Assembly (NCBI GenBank): GCA_963826035.1
Contig: CAWGVZ010000010.1
Span: forward strand, 1-64,000
Source: Actinophytocola sp963826035
GTDB lineage: Bacteria > Actinomycetota > Actinomycetes > Mycobacteriales > Pseudonocardiaceae
Direction of reading: 5' to 3'
Length of the DNA stretch: 64,000 nt
The position numbers and the translations under genes are program-made. Every line of letters begins with the position of its first letter. The stretch's first letter is position 1. Shown piece by piece: positions 56,190-64,000 of this stretch. The notes under the pieces were generated by a model. It saw only the letters and a program-made list of their open reading frames with translations. It did no database searches and was not told where the DNA came from.

Positions 56190-57701
56190 TTATTGACTAG
56201 ATGTCATAGGGTCTGTGGGGATATTTTCCAACGCACTGTTCCCATGGTTCCCAATTCGTCCACGATGCTCGGCCACCGCCAGCACCAGGGCGAAAAGGAT
56301 CAACGACACGGACGTGAGCATGGCGATCGAGAACCCGATCGACGCACCACCGAACGCCGCCCCGGCCGCATGAAATACGGCGGCGACGGCCGCCGTGCCG
56401 ACGGCCGTACCGATTCGCTGACCCGTTTGGAGCACCCCGCTCGCCACCCCCGCCATTCCCGTCGGCACGGCCGCGAGCGTCAACGTGGTGTTCGGCGCGA
56501 TCACCGCACCGCCCCCGATTCCCGCCACCAGCAGCGGCAGCGCGATCGCGACCACCAGCACGTCATCGGGCACCAGGAAGGCGACGAGCGCCACCGTACC
56601 CAGCCCGACGGCCGTCAGGATCAGCCCGGTGATCGTGACCAGTCGGCCCCACCGGGCGACCAGCCGCCCGGCCAACCAGGCCGACACGGCCGAGCCCAGC
56701 GAGAACGGCGTCACCGCGAGCCCGGCCTCCAGCGGCGAGAGGCCGAGGTCGGACTGGAAGTACACGGCGAAGACCAGCCAGATCCCGCTGAACCCGCAGA
56801 AGTACACGGCGCCGATCGTGGCGCCCGAGGCGTAGCCGCTGGTGGCGGTGAACAGGCGCATGTCGAGCAGCGGCGGCCGTTCGTCGCGGACCCGGCGGCG
56901 CTCCCAGCGCAGGAACGCGTACCCGAACGGCACGGCCACCAGGAACACCCACCAGAGCCCGCGCAGCCCGTCCGCCTCCGACTGGACGACCGGCAGCAGC
57001 ACGCACAGCACGGTGACGCCGAGCAGCACGATGCCCACCAGGTCGATGTCCGCGCGGGTGGTGCGGCGCGGGATCTTCGGCACGAACAGCACGGCGAGCA
57101 CGAGCGTCAGCACGCCGAAGGGCAGGTTGACCAGGAACACCCAGCGCCAGCCGTCCGGATCGCCCGCCACGCCGAGGATGAACCCGCCGATCACCGGACC
57201 GAGGGCGGTCGACAGGCCGATGGTGGCGCCGAGCATCCCGAACGCGCGGCCACGTTCCGGACCGCGGAACAGATCCTGGATGAGCCCGCCGTTCTGGGGC
57301 GTGACCAGGCCGGCCATGAGGCCCTGGAAAAGCCGCGCCACCACCAGCAGCGTGAGTGTCGGGGCGAGCCCGGCGAGCACGCTGGTCAGCACGAACGCGC
57401 TCAACGCGATCAGGTACATGGTGCGCCGGCCGAACGCGTCGCCCAGTTTCCCGCCGGCCACCAGCGCGAGCCCCAACGTCAGCGGGTAGCCGGAGACCAC
57501 CCACTGCACGCCGCTCTCGGAGGTGCCGAGGCCGGCCTGAATACTCGGGATGGCGATGACGACGATGCTGACGTCGAGCAGGATCATGAACCCACCGGCC
57601 AGCGTGACGGCCAACGCCCGCCAGCGGCGCGGGTCGGTGCCCGGCTCATAGTCGGTGGGCTGCGTCGACGCACGGGTGGTCACACCTGTGTCTACCCACA
57701 T
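56190..57701 (-). CDS. DHA2-family (EmrB/QacA-type) MFS exporter
   Basis: A 503-residue membrane protein with about 14 hydrophobic segments. It shows DVSIVVIAIPSIQAGL in helix 1 (the family's LDxTIVNVALP motif), GGKLGDAFGRRTMYL (loop 2-3) and GLSTALGPVIGGFI (motif C of drug/H+ antiporters, helix 5). Probably a multidrug or metabolite exporter. The start at 57701 (MWVDTGVTTRAS) was chosen over the open frame to 57875, because the latter runs through the 21-bp repeat array. Confidence 0.9.
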   Translation of the reverse strand: MWVDTGVTTRASTQPTDYEPGTDPRRWRALAVTLAGGFMILLDVSIVVIAIPSIQAGLGTSESGVQWVVSGYPLTLGLALVAGGKLGDAFGRRTMYLIALSAFVLTSVLAGLAPTLTLLVVARLFQGLMAGLVTPQNGGLIQDLFRGPERGRAFGMLGATIGLSTALGPVIGGFILGVAGDPDGWRWVFLVNLPFGVLTLVLAVLFVPKIPRRTTRADIDLVGIVLLGVTVLCVLLPVVQSEADGLRGLWWVFLVAVPFGYAFLRWERRRVRDERPPLLDMRLFTATSGYASGATIGAVYFCGFSGIWLVFAVYFQSDLGLSPLEAGLAVTPFSLGSAVSAWLAGRLVARWGRLVTITGLILTAVGLGTVALVAFLVPDDVLVVAIALPLLVAGIGGGAVIAPNTTLTLAAVPTGMAGVASGVLQTGQRIGTAVGTAAVAAVFHAAGAAFGGASIGFSIAMLTSVSLILFALVLAVAEHRGRIGNHGNSALENIPTDPMTSSQ

Positions 57702-57753
57702 CACGCGCCGATCACCACTCGGAGGGATATGACGCAGCACAAGTTCGGGTGGC

Positions 57754-57837
57754 GTGCCGGAACCGCGATCTCGCGTGCGGGAAGCGCGATCTCGAGTGCC
57801 GGAACCGCGATCTCGAGTGCGGGAAGCGCGATCTCGC
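57754..57837 (+). repeat. 21-bp tandem repeat, four units (family locus E)
   Basis: Four consecutive 21-bp units of GTGC(C/G)GGAA(C/G)CGCGATCTCG(C/A). The units alternate GTGCCGGAACC and GTGCGGGAAGC, giving a 42-bp higher-order period. It lies between the beta-propeller gene and the exporter start, as locus A lies upstream of another MFS gene. Confidence 0.9.
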
Positions 57838-57893
57838 CGCCCCGGCCGGCCGGAGCCGGGGCGGACACACCTCAACTAGTCCGATGTAGACGC

Positions 57894-59897
57894 TCAGGCG
57901 AACGGCACCCACGCCACCTGAGCCAACCCGTCCAGCGCGTTCACCATCACGCCCGCCTCCGACACCGTCCACAACTCGGTACCGATGACCAACGTGCGGC
58001 GCGGCGCGATCTCCACCGGTCCCGGACCGCCCTCGAACGTCGTCTCGTGGCTGATCCGGGCGATCTCGGTGAACGAGTCACCCTCCAGTTTCAGTACCAG
58101 GGCGGCGCCCATCGGCATGCCGTTCGCCGTCATCTCGTAGCCGTTCACCGGCAGCACCACCAGACCCGCGTCCGGCCAGTACAGGAACGCGTGCGGGTCG
58201 GTTTCCGCCTCCGAGTACGAGTTCTGCAGGTGGTACTGGGCCACCCGGGTGGCGCCCGCGCGGTTGCTCGTGTCGAACAGGGACACCTGCGTTCCGGTGG
58301 TCTGGCCCTGCGCGGTGGCCTCCTGGCCCACCCCGATGAGGCGCCCGTCGCCGGCCGGATGCAGGTACGCCGAGAAGCCGGTGATCTTCAGTTCGCCCGT
58401 CACGGTCGGCTTCGCCGGGTCCGACAGGTCCACTGTGTACAGCGGGTCGGTTTCCCGGAACGTCACCACGTAACCGGTGTCGCCGATGAACCGGACCGAG
58501 TAGATCCGTTCACCGGGGCCGAGGCCGGAGACCTGGCCCACCTGCGCCAGCACGTCGCCCTGCCGCTCGAGCACGGAGACCATGCTCTGCGACTGCTCCC
58601 GCACGGTGGTCGCGATCCGCAGGTGACCGTCGTGCTCGGACAGCGAGTACTGGTTGAGCAGCGTCCCCGCCACCCCGCCGGACGCCACGTGCACGGGCTC
58701 GCCCGGCTCGGAGATGTCGAACTGGTAGATCTCGGTGCGCTGGTTGACCGGCGCATCCGGGGCAGCGCCGGACGCGTGCGCGATGTGATCGTCCGCCACA
58801 TAGAGGTTGGCGCCGGTTCCGTACACGGTGTCGCCGTCGGCCACGATCGTCACCGGGTCGCCCGTACCCAGCTCCCGTTGCAGGTCAAAGGTGAGCACGC
58901 TGAGCATGGCCGAACCCGTGTACTCCTGCGGGTGGCTCACCGACGCGCAGTCCGCCAACTGGCCGGTGCTCGTCGCCCCGCCCTGGCTCAGCTGGTAGCG
59001 CGGCAGCCAGTCGCCGATGGACGACCGCTCGACGATCTCGCGGTTCTCCAACTCGGCGAGCTCGGGGCTGCGCACGCCGTCCGGGTAGGTGAACTCCATC
59101 CGCGGCACCGACCGCACCACGACCCGCGCCACCGAACCGACCTGCCGCGCGTCCAGGTAGCTGCCCTCGACCGCGAGAGTGCCGAGCACGGCCGGCGCAC
59201 CACTCAGGTCGACCAGTGTCAGTTGCGAGCCGAACGCCGTGGGACCCGTGGGTCCATCGTCGGACGGGATTCCCGGCTCACGAGGCATGGGCGTGGGCAT
59301 GTCGACCGCGTACCCCTCGCCGGTGAGCACCAGGGCGCGGTCGCCGTCGAGCAGCAGTTGGGTGGCGTGGCCACCGGGCAGCTCCAGCGTGCCGGTCTGC
59401 GCGCGGCTCGCCACGTCCACCACGCGCAGCTTCCCGTCGGCCACCGTCACCAGCCGGCGGCCGTCGGTCTTCACCAGGTCCGGCTCGTCCACGCCGGCCT
59501 CGTGCGTGTTGGTCCCCGAGTGCTCGGGGGCCGCCTGGACCTCCGCGTCGGCCTTCGCGGGCGCCTCGGCGGGGGCGGCGGCGCGTGGCGCGGCGTTTCC
59601 CTCGGCGGCCCCGTCGCCTTCGCTGTCCATGGCGATGCCTGGCATCCCCCCGCCACCGCTGTAGATGCCCAGCTCGCCGAGATTCTCCAGCGTGGCCTGT
59701 TTCAGCTCGCGGAGCGCCGTGTCGCAGTCCCCGTACGACACCAGTTCGATCTTCGACGGATCGATGACCGGCGGTCTGCCGCTGCTGCCATCTGTCCCGC
59801 CGATCAGCAACGCGGTCGCGGCCACGGCGACACCCAGTCCCACTATCGCTACGACGGTGCCCGTCTTCCGCGACCGTTCCGGTAAGTCCTCACTCAT
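57894..59897 (-). CDS. Membrane-anchored beta-propeller-domain protein
   Basis: A 667-residue protein: a cytoplasmic basic N-terminus (MSEDLPERSRKTG), one membrane segment (about residues 15-35, VVAIVGLGVAVAATALLIGG), an Ala/Pro-rich acidic linker (about 85-125), then a large beta-propeller (Beta_propel/DUF2139-type) from THEAGVDEPDLVKTDGRRLVTVADGKLRVVDV to the end. The propeller contains repeated strands with VDLS and FDIS steps. Function unknown; probably extracellular protein-protein binding. The start at 59897 is chosen over 60083, which is inside the divergent gene. Confidence 0.85.
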   Translation of the reverse strand: MSEDLPERSRKTGTVVAIVGLGVAVAATALLIGGTDGSSGRPPVIDPSKIELVSYGDCDTALRELKQATLENLGELGIYSGGGGMPGIAMDSEGDGAAEGNAAPRAAAPAEAPAKADAEVQAAPEHSGTNTHEAGVDEPDLVKTDGRRLVTVADGKLRVVDVASRAQTGTLELPGGHATQLLLDGDRALVLTGEGYAVDMPTPMPREPGIPSDDGPTGPTAFGSQLTLVDLSGAPAVLGTLAVEGSYLDARQVGSVARVVVRSVPRMEFTYPDGVRSPELAELENREIVERSSIGDWLPRYQLSQGGATSTGQLADCASVSHPQEYTGSAMLSVLTFDLQRELGTGDPVTIVADGDTVYGTGANLYVADDHIAHASGAAPDAPVNQRTEIYQFDISEPGEPVHVASGGVAGTLLNQYSLSEHDGHLRIATTVREQSQSMVSVLERQGDVLAQVGQVSGLGPGERIYSVRFIGDTGYVVTFRETDPLYTVDLSDPAKPTVTGELKITGFSAYLHPAGDGRLIGVGQEATAQGQTTGTQVSLFDTSNRAGATRVAQYHLQNSYSEAETDPHAFLYWPDAGLVVLPVNGYEMTANGMPMGAALVLKLEGDSFTEIARISHETTFEGGPGPVEIAPRRTLVIGTELWTVSEAGVMVNALDGLAQVAWVPFA

Positions 59898-59979
59898 GCT
59901 GCCTGGACGGACGATGGGGCGAAAAGCGTTGCCCGGTTCGTCCAGAAACCTTGGAAATCCGGCGGTCAGGGGGTTGACT

Positions 59980-60633
59980 ATGCAGATGAACCCAGTTTTG
60001 TCAGACGTGGTACGCGCCGTGCTCGATCTGCCGGGAGGGCGATACCGCCGCGTGGCGATCGACGGTGTCGACGGCGCCGGCAAGACTCATTTCGCCAACG
60101 CTCTCGCCAAGGAACTGATCCTGCGCGGATCGCCGGTGGTCCGCGCGACGGCCGACGGCTTCTACAACCCGCCGAAGACCCGGCACCGACGGGGACCGTC
60201 ATCGCCGGAGGGGTTCTACCGCGACTCCTTCGACTACGGCAGTCTCATCCGGATGCTGCTCGACCCGTTCGGTCCGGAGGGCTCCGGCAGCTACGTCTCC
60301 GAGGTGTACGACTGGCAGCGGGAGCGCAACGTCACCCGCCAACCCCAGCTGGCGCCCCCGGAGGCGATCCTCGTCCTGGACGGGATCTTCCTCCACCGCG
60401 ACGAGCTGGTGCAGTTCTGGGACTACACGGTCTGGCTCGACGTCCCGTTCGAGGTGGCCATCCCGCGCGGCGCCAGCCCCCGTGGCTACTACGACTCCGA
60501 CCCGAGGTCGCCCGGCAACCGCCGCTACATCGAGGGGCAGCGGCTGTACTTCACCGAGTGCAACCCTCGCGCCCGCGCGAGCATCGTCATCGACAACACC
60601 GACGTGGGAAACCCGGCGATCGCGGTCAGCTAG
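59980..60633 (+). CDS. Uridine kinase-like P-loop ATPase
   Basis: A 217-residue P-loop kinase. Walker A is DGVDGAGKTHFA (about residues 27-38), followed by ATADGFYNPPKTRHRRG (the DxFY substrate element of uridine kinases), the Walker B-like AILVLDGIFLHRDEL (about 128-142), and NTDVGNPAI near the C-terminus. Uridine or a related nucleoside is the likely substrate, but related proteins are only distant from Udk. It is divergent from the beta-propeller gene 82 bases away. Confidence 0.85.
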   Translation: MQMNPVLSDVVRAVLDLPGGRYRRVAIDGVDGAGKTHFANALAKELILRGSPVVRATADGFYNPPKTRHRRGPSSPEGFYRDSFDYGSLIRMLLDPFGPEGSGSYVSEVYDWQRERNVTRQPQLAPPEAILVLDGIFLHRDELVQFWDYTVWLDVPFEVAIPRGASPRGYYDSDPRSPGNRRYIEGQRLYFTECNPRARASIVIDNTDVGNPAIAVS

Positions 60634-60704
60634 ACGCGGCGTGGGCATGCCTGGAACGACGCCTTCCCTGCATCGAGCCACCCGGCGCGCCGGGCGCTGT
60701 CCCG

Positions 60705-61154
60705 CTAGGAGTTGTCGGGTTCCTCGCTGTCGGGTTCCTCGCTGTCGGGTTCCTCGCTGTCGGGTTCCTCGCTGTCGGGTTCCTCGCTGTCGGGTTCCTC
60801 GCTGTCGGGTTCCTCGCTGTCGGGTTCCTCGCTGTCGGGTTCCTCGCTGTCGGGTTCCTCGCTGTCGGGTTCCTCGCTGTCGGGTTCCTCGCTGTCGGGT
60901 TCCTCGCTGTCGGGGCGCTCGACGTCGATCGACCAGCCGCCGGCCAGCGCCACCACCGATCCGGCGACCGTCATCATCGGCATCATCAGGACGGCCACCA
61001 GCCCGACGGCCACCGGCACGTCCAGCACCGTGCGGCCCTGGTCGTTGCGCACGACGATCCGTCGCACGGTGCCCTCACGGACGAGCTGCTCGATCTTCTC
61101 GTTCAGCGAACGCGCGCCGAACCCCTCAGCTTCCCGGTCCACTCCTGCCCCCAT
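60705..61154 (-). CDS. DUF4342 protein with an EEPDS-repeat tail
   Basis: A 149-residue protein. The DUF4342 domain spans about residues 10-80: LNEKIEQLVREGTVRRIVVRNDQGRTVLDVPVAVG followed by a hydrophobic stretch (LVAVLMMPMMTVAGSVVAL) that may touch or cross the membrane. The rest is a pure acidic tail of EEPDS pentapeptides ending EEPDNS. It overlaps the end of the upstream sugar-kinase gene by 29 bases; GTG 61142 is an alternative start. The tail is probably disordered and highly charged. Confidence 0.8.
   Translation of the reverse strand: MGAGVDREAEGFGARSLNEKIEQLVREGTVRRIVVRNDQGRTVLDVPVAVGLVAVLMMPMMTVAGSVVALAGGWSIDVERPDSEEPDSEEPDSEEPDSEEPDSEEPDSEEPDSEEPDSEEPDSEEPDSEEPDSEEPDSEEPDSEEPDNS
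60721..60915 (-). repeat. 15-bp tandem repeat, thirteen units
   Basis: TCCTCGCTGTCGGGT (plus strand) repeats 12 times without a single change, with a thirteenth unit differing at the last base. It encodes the EEPDS tail on the minus strand. Perfect identity at the third codon positions points to recent expansion. Confidence 0.95.
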
Positions 61155-62640
61155 CCGCGGCATGCTGTTCCGCGGCGAGGAAGTGGGCCACTCCCACGGT
61201 CGCCGGGTACAGCTCCCGGTAGTGACCGTAGTACCTGTCGTAGCGCGCCGTCCGGTCTCCGTCGGGGGTAACCGTGTGTCCGGCGGGATTCCACGACTCG
61301 GGGTCGACATCGTGGCCGGTCGCCACGGCGGCGAGCAGCGCGTCACCGAACGCGGCGCCGATGGTCTCGCTCGGCACCTGCTGCTCCTCGCCCGTCACGT
61401 CGGACACGATCTGGGTCCACAGCCCACCCTGGGTACCGCCGCCGACGGCCACCAGTCGCTTCGTCGCCCGGCCGCCCGCCTCGCGCATGGCCTCGAGGTT
61501 GTGCCGCACGCCGTACGCGATGCCCTCGAGCGCGGCCCGGTACAGCTCCGCGCGCCCGTGCCCGAGAGTCAGCCCGGCGATCAGGCCGCGGGCGTCCGGG
61601 TCGAAGATCGGGGTGCGTTCGCCGGCGAAGTACGGCACGATCAGCAGCCCGCGGCTGCCGGCCGGCACGGCGGCCGCCTCCTCCACGAGCGTGGCGAACT
61701 CGCCGCCCACCAGCTTGCGCAGCCAGTCGGTGACCGCGCCCGAGGTGGCCATGCCGGCGGCCAGCGACCGGGTGCCGGGGAAGACGCCGCTCGTGGTCCA
61801 CAGCCCGGGGTGCGGGTTCGGCTCGGCCAGCACCTGGATGAGGAACATGGTGGTGCCGTACATGACCATCACGTCGCCGGGCTCGCGGACGCCGACGCTC
61901 GTGGCCTCGGCCCACGCGTCGACCGTGCCGGCCGTGACGGGAAGTCCCGGCGGCAGCCCGGTCTCCCGCGCGGCCACGGCCGTGACCGTGCCGACCACCT
62001 CGGTCGGCCACTTTAGTTCGGGCAGCTCGATGCCCGGTGCCACCCGCGCGGCCCGGTCCCGTGCCCAGCCGAGCTCGTTCTGGTCGTACATGGGGTCGCA
62101 CTGGCTGGCCGAGTGGTGGTCGAGCACGTAGCTCCCGGTGAGCCGGTGCACCAGGTAGGAGCTGGCCATGAGCAACAACGACGTCCGCTCGTAGACGTCC
62201 GGCTCGTGCCGGGCGAGCCAGCGGAGCTTCGGCCCGACCGCCTGGCTGGACAGTGGGGTGCCGCCGCGCCGCAGGATGTTGTCGGCGCCCAGTTCCTCGG
62301 TCAGTTCGGCGATCTCGCGGGTCGCCCGGGTGTCGACGCCGTACAGGATGGCCGGGCGCAGCGGCCGGCCGTCGGCGTCGGCCGGGAGCAGGACCGGACC
62401 GATTCCGCTGACCGCGAGCCCCGCGATCTTGTGCTCCCCCGCGGCGGCCACCAGGTCGCGCGCGATCGCCAGGAAGTCGGCCCACCAGACGGTCTCGGCG
62501 TCGTGTTCGACCCAGCCCGGGTGCGGGGTGGCCGTGTCGTGCGGGCGGCTCGCCCTGGCCAGGATCTCGCCCTGGCCGGTGACGAGGACACCCTTCGAGC
62601 TGGCCGTGCCGATGTCTATTCCGAGGAAGACCTCAGCCAC
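61126..62640 (-). CDS. FGGY-family carbohydrate kinase
   Basis: A 504-residue sugar kinase. The N-terminal phosphate loop is LGIDIGTASSKGVLV (about residues 5-19); the second FGGY half has GTTMFLIQVL, YFAGERTPIFDPDARG (about 349-364) and the adenosine motif LVAVGGGTQGGLWTQIVSDVTG (about 422-443). Xylulose, ribulose or a similar pentulose is likely, judging from the isomerase upstream. The GTG start at 62640 overlaps the isomerase end by 8 bases. The 16 extra codons up to 62685 are shadow. Confidence 0.92.
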   Translation of the reverse strand: MAEVFLGIDIGTASSKGVLVTGQGEILARASRPHDTATPHPGWVEHDAETVWWADFLAIARDLVAAAGEHKIAGLAVSGIGPVLLPADADGRPLRPAILYGVDTRATREIAELTEELGADNILRRGGTPLSSQAVGPKLRWLARHEPDVYERTSLLLMASSYLVHRLTGSYVLDHHSASQCDPMYDQNELGWARDRAARVAPGIELPELKWPTEVVGTVTAVAARETGLPPGLPVTAGTVDAWAEATSVGVREPGDVMVMYGTTMFLIQVLAEPNPHPGLWTTSGVFPGTRSLAAGMATSGAVTDWLRKLVGGEFATLVEEAAAVPAGSRGLLIVPYFAGERTPIFDPDARGLIAGLTLGHGRAELYRAALEGIAYGVRHNLEAMREAGGRATKRLVAVGGGTQGGLWTQIVSDVTGEEQQVPSETIGAAFGDALLAAVATGHDVDPESWNPAGHTVTPDGDRTARYDRYYGHYRELYPATVGVAHFLAAEQHAADGGRSGPGS

Positions 62641-64000
62641 GGGTGAACTCGTCCAGGGTGATGTCGAGCAGTTCGCACACGGCACGCAGCTCGGCTCGCC
62701 GGTCGCCGGGTACCGCGTGGATGTGGTTGGCGCCGAACCTGGACAGGAACACCTCCGCCGGCGCGTCGAGGCGGGCGAACGCGTGCGGCCACTCGGGGGT
62801 GGACATCTTCATGAGCGTCTCGGTGGTGGCCGCGTCGTAGTTCTCGAACTCGCCGAGCATGAGCTGCAGGCGGTAGCGGCCGTCGTTGCGGGTCAGCCGG
62901 GCGAGCGTCATCTCGCCGGGCGCGGCCACGTGGTGCACGGACGCCCCGCCCGCCGGGAAGAAGAACACTTCCGGGTACAGGTGGGTCTTCGCCAGGTTCT
63001 CGGCCGGGTCGTCGCTGCGGGCGGCGAACCAGGTGGCGTGCTGGCCGGAGTTGCACAGGTCCCAGATGTCGCGGTCGCCGTGGTAGTGGCGGACGTCGGC
63101 GAACAGCACGGGGGTGTTGGCGATGTGCTTCATGAGCTGCATGGTCAGCGCGCCGTCCATGTCGGCCTCGGTGGCGCAGACGTGCGTCTCCTTCGGCCCG
63201 TTCCAGTCGTACGGGTCGTTGAGGAACGCCTCGGCGATGTCCATGGTGGCGAAGTACTGGGTCAGCTCGGGCTGGCCCTTGATACCCGTGAAGTCGAGGT
63301 TCCACTCGTCGATCAGCTCACGCATGGCCAGGTAGGAGCCGATCTGGCGTTCGAGGAGCTCCTCCGTGAGCTTCTTGCCGTCGTAGTGGACGTTCGCGTG
63401 CTGCTCGAGCCACTTGCGGGCCCTGGTCTTTTCTTTTTGATCGGCGAGGCCGGCGCGGCGGACGATCTCCCACTGGTCGATCTCCTCGACGTCCACGCCG
63501 AACAGGCGCTGCCACTGGTCGGTGTTCGCGACCGCCGTGTTCATGCCCATCGGCCGGCCGCCGATGCGGCCGAACGTCTGGCCGCGCAGGGCGGCGACCG
63601 CGTGCGCGGCGCTGGCCCGGACGCCGATCCGCTGGATGAGCGTGGCGTCCTCCGGGTCGCCCCACAGGCGGGTGTGCTCGCGGCCGATCTGGTCGAGCGC
63701 GCCGCCCGCGGCGAGCATGCCGACCATGCCCGGCTGGACCGGGTCGATGTTGGCGAGCAGCAGCAGCGGGCTGGTCAGCTGACCGGCGGCGAGCATGGTG
63801 AAGTGCGGGAACGCCCAGACGCAGTAGTGCAGGACCGTGACGTCGACGTTCGCCGCCTCGATCTCCCTGGCCAGCGACGTGGCGAGGGTGTTCGCGGAGA
63901 CCGGCCGGCGGGCCCGGACGACCTCGTGCCCGGCGGCTTCGAGGCTCGCTACCAGCTTGTTCTCGTTGGCCACGATGAAGTCGGCGATGCCGGCATGGAC
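62633..64000 (-). CDS. L-fucose/L-arabinose isomerase-family protein (5' end outside window)
   Basis: The frame runs to the window edge without a start, so the N-terminus (perhaps 30 or more residues) is missing; a GTG at 63973 is internal. The 455 visible residues contain VTVLHYCVWAFPHFTMLAAGQ, LLLLANIDPVQPGMVGMLAAGGALDQIG (as in fucose isomerase-type folds), FGRIGGRPMGMNTA, the metal-ligand-rich part FTGIKGQPELTQYFATMDIAEAFLND, and HYHGDRDIWDLCNSGQHATWFA. It should convert an aldose to a ketose that the downstream kinase phosphorylates. The exact sugar is unknown. Confidence 0.85.
   Translation of the reverse strand, partial: VHAGIADFIVANENKLVASLEAAGHEVVRARRPVSANTLATSLAREIEAANVDVTVLHYCVWAFPHFTMLAAGQLTSPLLLLANIDPVQPGMVGMLAAGGALDQIGREHTRLWGDPEDATLIQRIGVRASAAHAVAALRGQTFGRIGGRPMGMNTAVANTDQWQRLFGVDVEEIDQWEIVRRAGLADQKEKTRARKWLEQHANVHYDGKKLTEELLERQIGSYLAMRELIDEWNLDFTGIKGQPELTQYFATMDIAEAFLNDPYDWNGPKETHVCATEADMDGALTMQLMKHIANTPVLFADVRHYHGDRDIWDLCNSGQHATWFAARSDDPAENLAKTHLYPEVFFFPAGGASVHHVAAPGEMTLARLTRNDGRYRLQLMLGEFENYDAATTETLMKMSTPEWPHAFARLDAPAEVFLSRFGANHIHAVPGDRRAELRAVCELLDITLDEFTRG

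Noticed and set aside
56187..59885. A very long plus-strand open frame (about 1,230 codons) opposite the exporter and beta-propeller genes
   Set aside because: It has Arg/His/Gln-rich shadow composition and lies antisense to two genes with clear domains. Long antisense frames are expected at about 70% GC.
60721..60915. Regular repeats that might be a CRISPR array
   Set aside because: Units are 15 bp, directly adjacent, with no spacers, and are in frame within a gene.

Overview
The window is high-GC actinomycete chromosome, most likely from the Pseudonocardiaceae. The signs are an rrn operon with a long (about 3.1 kb) actinobacterial 23S gene and no tRNA in the 16S-23S spacer, a mycothiol-dependent isomerase-family enzyme, mycobacterial-type RecA-independent DNA-damage promoters, and a minus-strand gene order (uvrA, infC-rpmI-rplT-spoU, pheST, argCJBDFRGH, mpg-tyrS, TPR protein) that follows the Mycobacterium tuberculosis order from about Rv1637c to Rv1691. 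The family name is an inference; no species can be read from the sequence.

1-6 kb: N-terminal part of an RGG-rich, probably TPR, protein, then a complete rrn operon (16S-23S-5S, minus strand) with long complementary processing arms around the 23S gene. 6-20 kb: tyrS and mpg (coupled by a GTGA overlap), an MFS exporter with an ArsR-like regulator, and the compact arginine operon argCJBDFRGH, in which every junction overlaps. The operon is preceded by an ARG-box-like promoter that predicts a leaderless argC mRNA. A secreted tripeptidyl-aminopeptidase-like hydrolase follows. 20-30 kb: an AlkD-like glycosylase with a DNA-damage promoter, an AAC(3)-family acetyltransferase, a lipoprotein, pheST, a SpoU rRNA methylase and infC-rpmI-rplT. 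30-34 kb: a DcuS/CitA-type two-component system divergent from a DctA-type dicarboxylate carrier.

34-39 kb is accessory. It holds PNPOx, TetR, AraC, NmrA and SRPBCC genes, a truncated SDR gene, degenerate copies of a gene tail, a 21-bp repeat array, an orphan damage promoter and a frameshifted scrap of obg. 39-46 kb: uvrA under a second damage promoter, maleylpyruvate-isomerase-family, DUF1349 and MBL-fold genes, and unrecognised small genes. 46-56 kb: a PIN/Phd toxin-antitoxin pair with a palindromic operator, DoxX, a terpenoid-cyclase-fold protein, cold-shock protein, a Tat-exported lipase, a frameshifted SEC-C gene, RNase H, an aminotransferase, FKBP, and an alpha/beta hydrolase divergent from a cytochrome P450. 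56-64 kb: an EmrB-type exporter, a beta-propeller protein, uridine-kinase-like ATPase, a DUF4342 protein with a perfect 15-bp tandem array, and a sugar kinase/isomerase operon cut by the window edge.

Three patterns go beyond ordinary gene content. First, at three unrelated loci the last part of a gene is repeated, in decayed form, directly downstream of that gene. Second, a 21-bp near-palindromic repeat family occurs at five intergenic places. Third, three exact TTGTCGGTG-N8-TAnnnT promoters occur, two of them in front of DNA-repair genes. No CRISPR array, intact insertion sequence, prophage, tRNA gene or secondary-metabolite cluster was seen.
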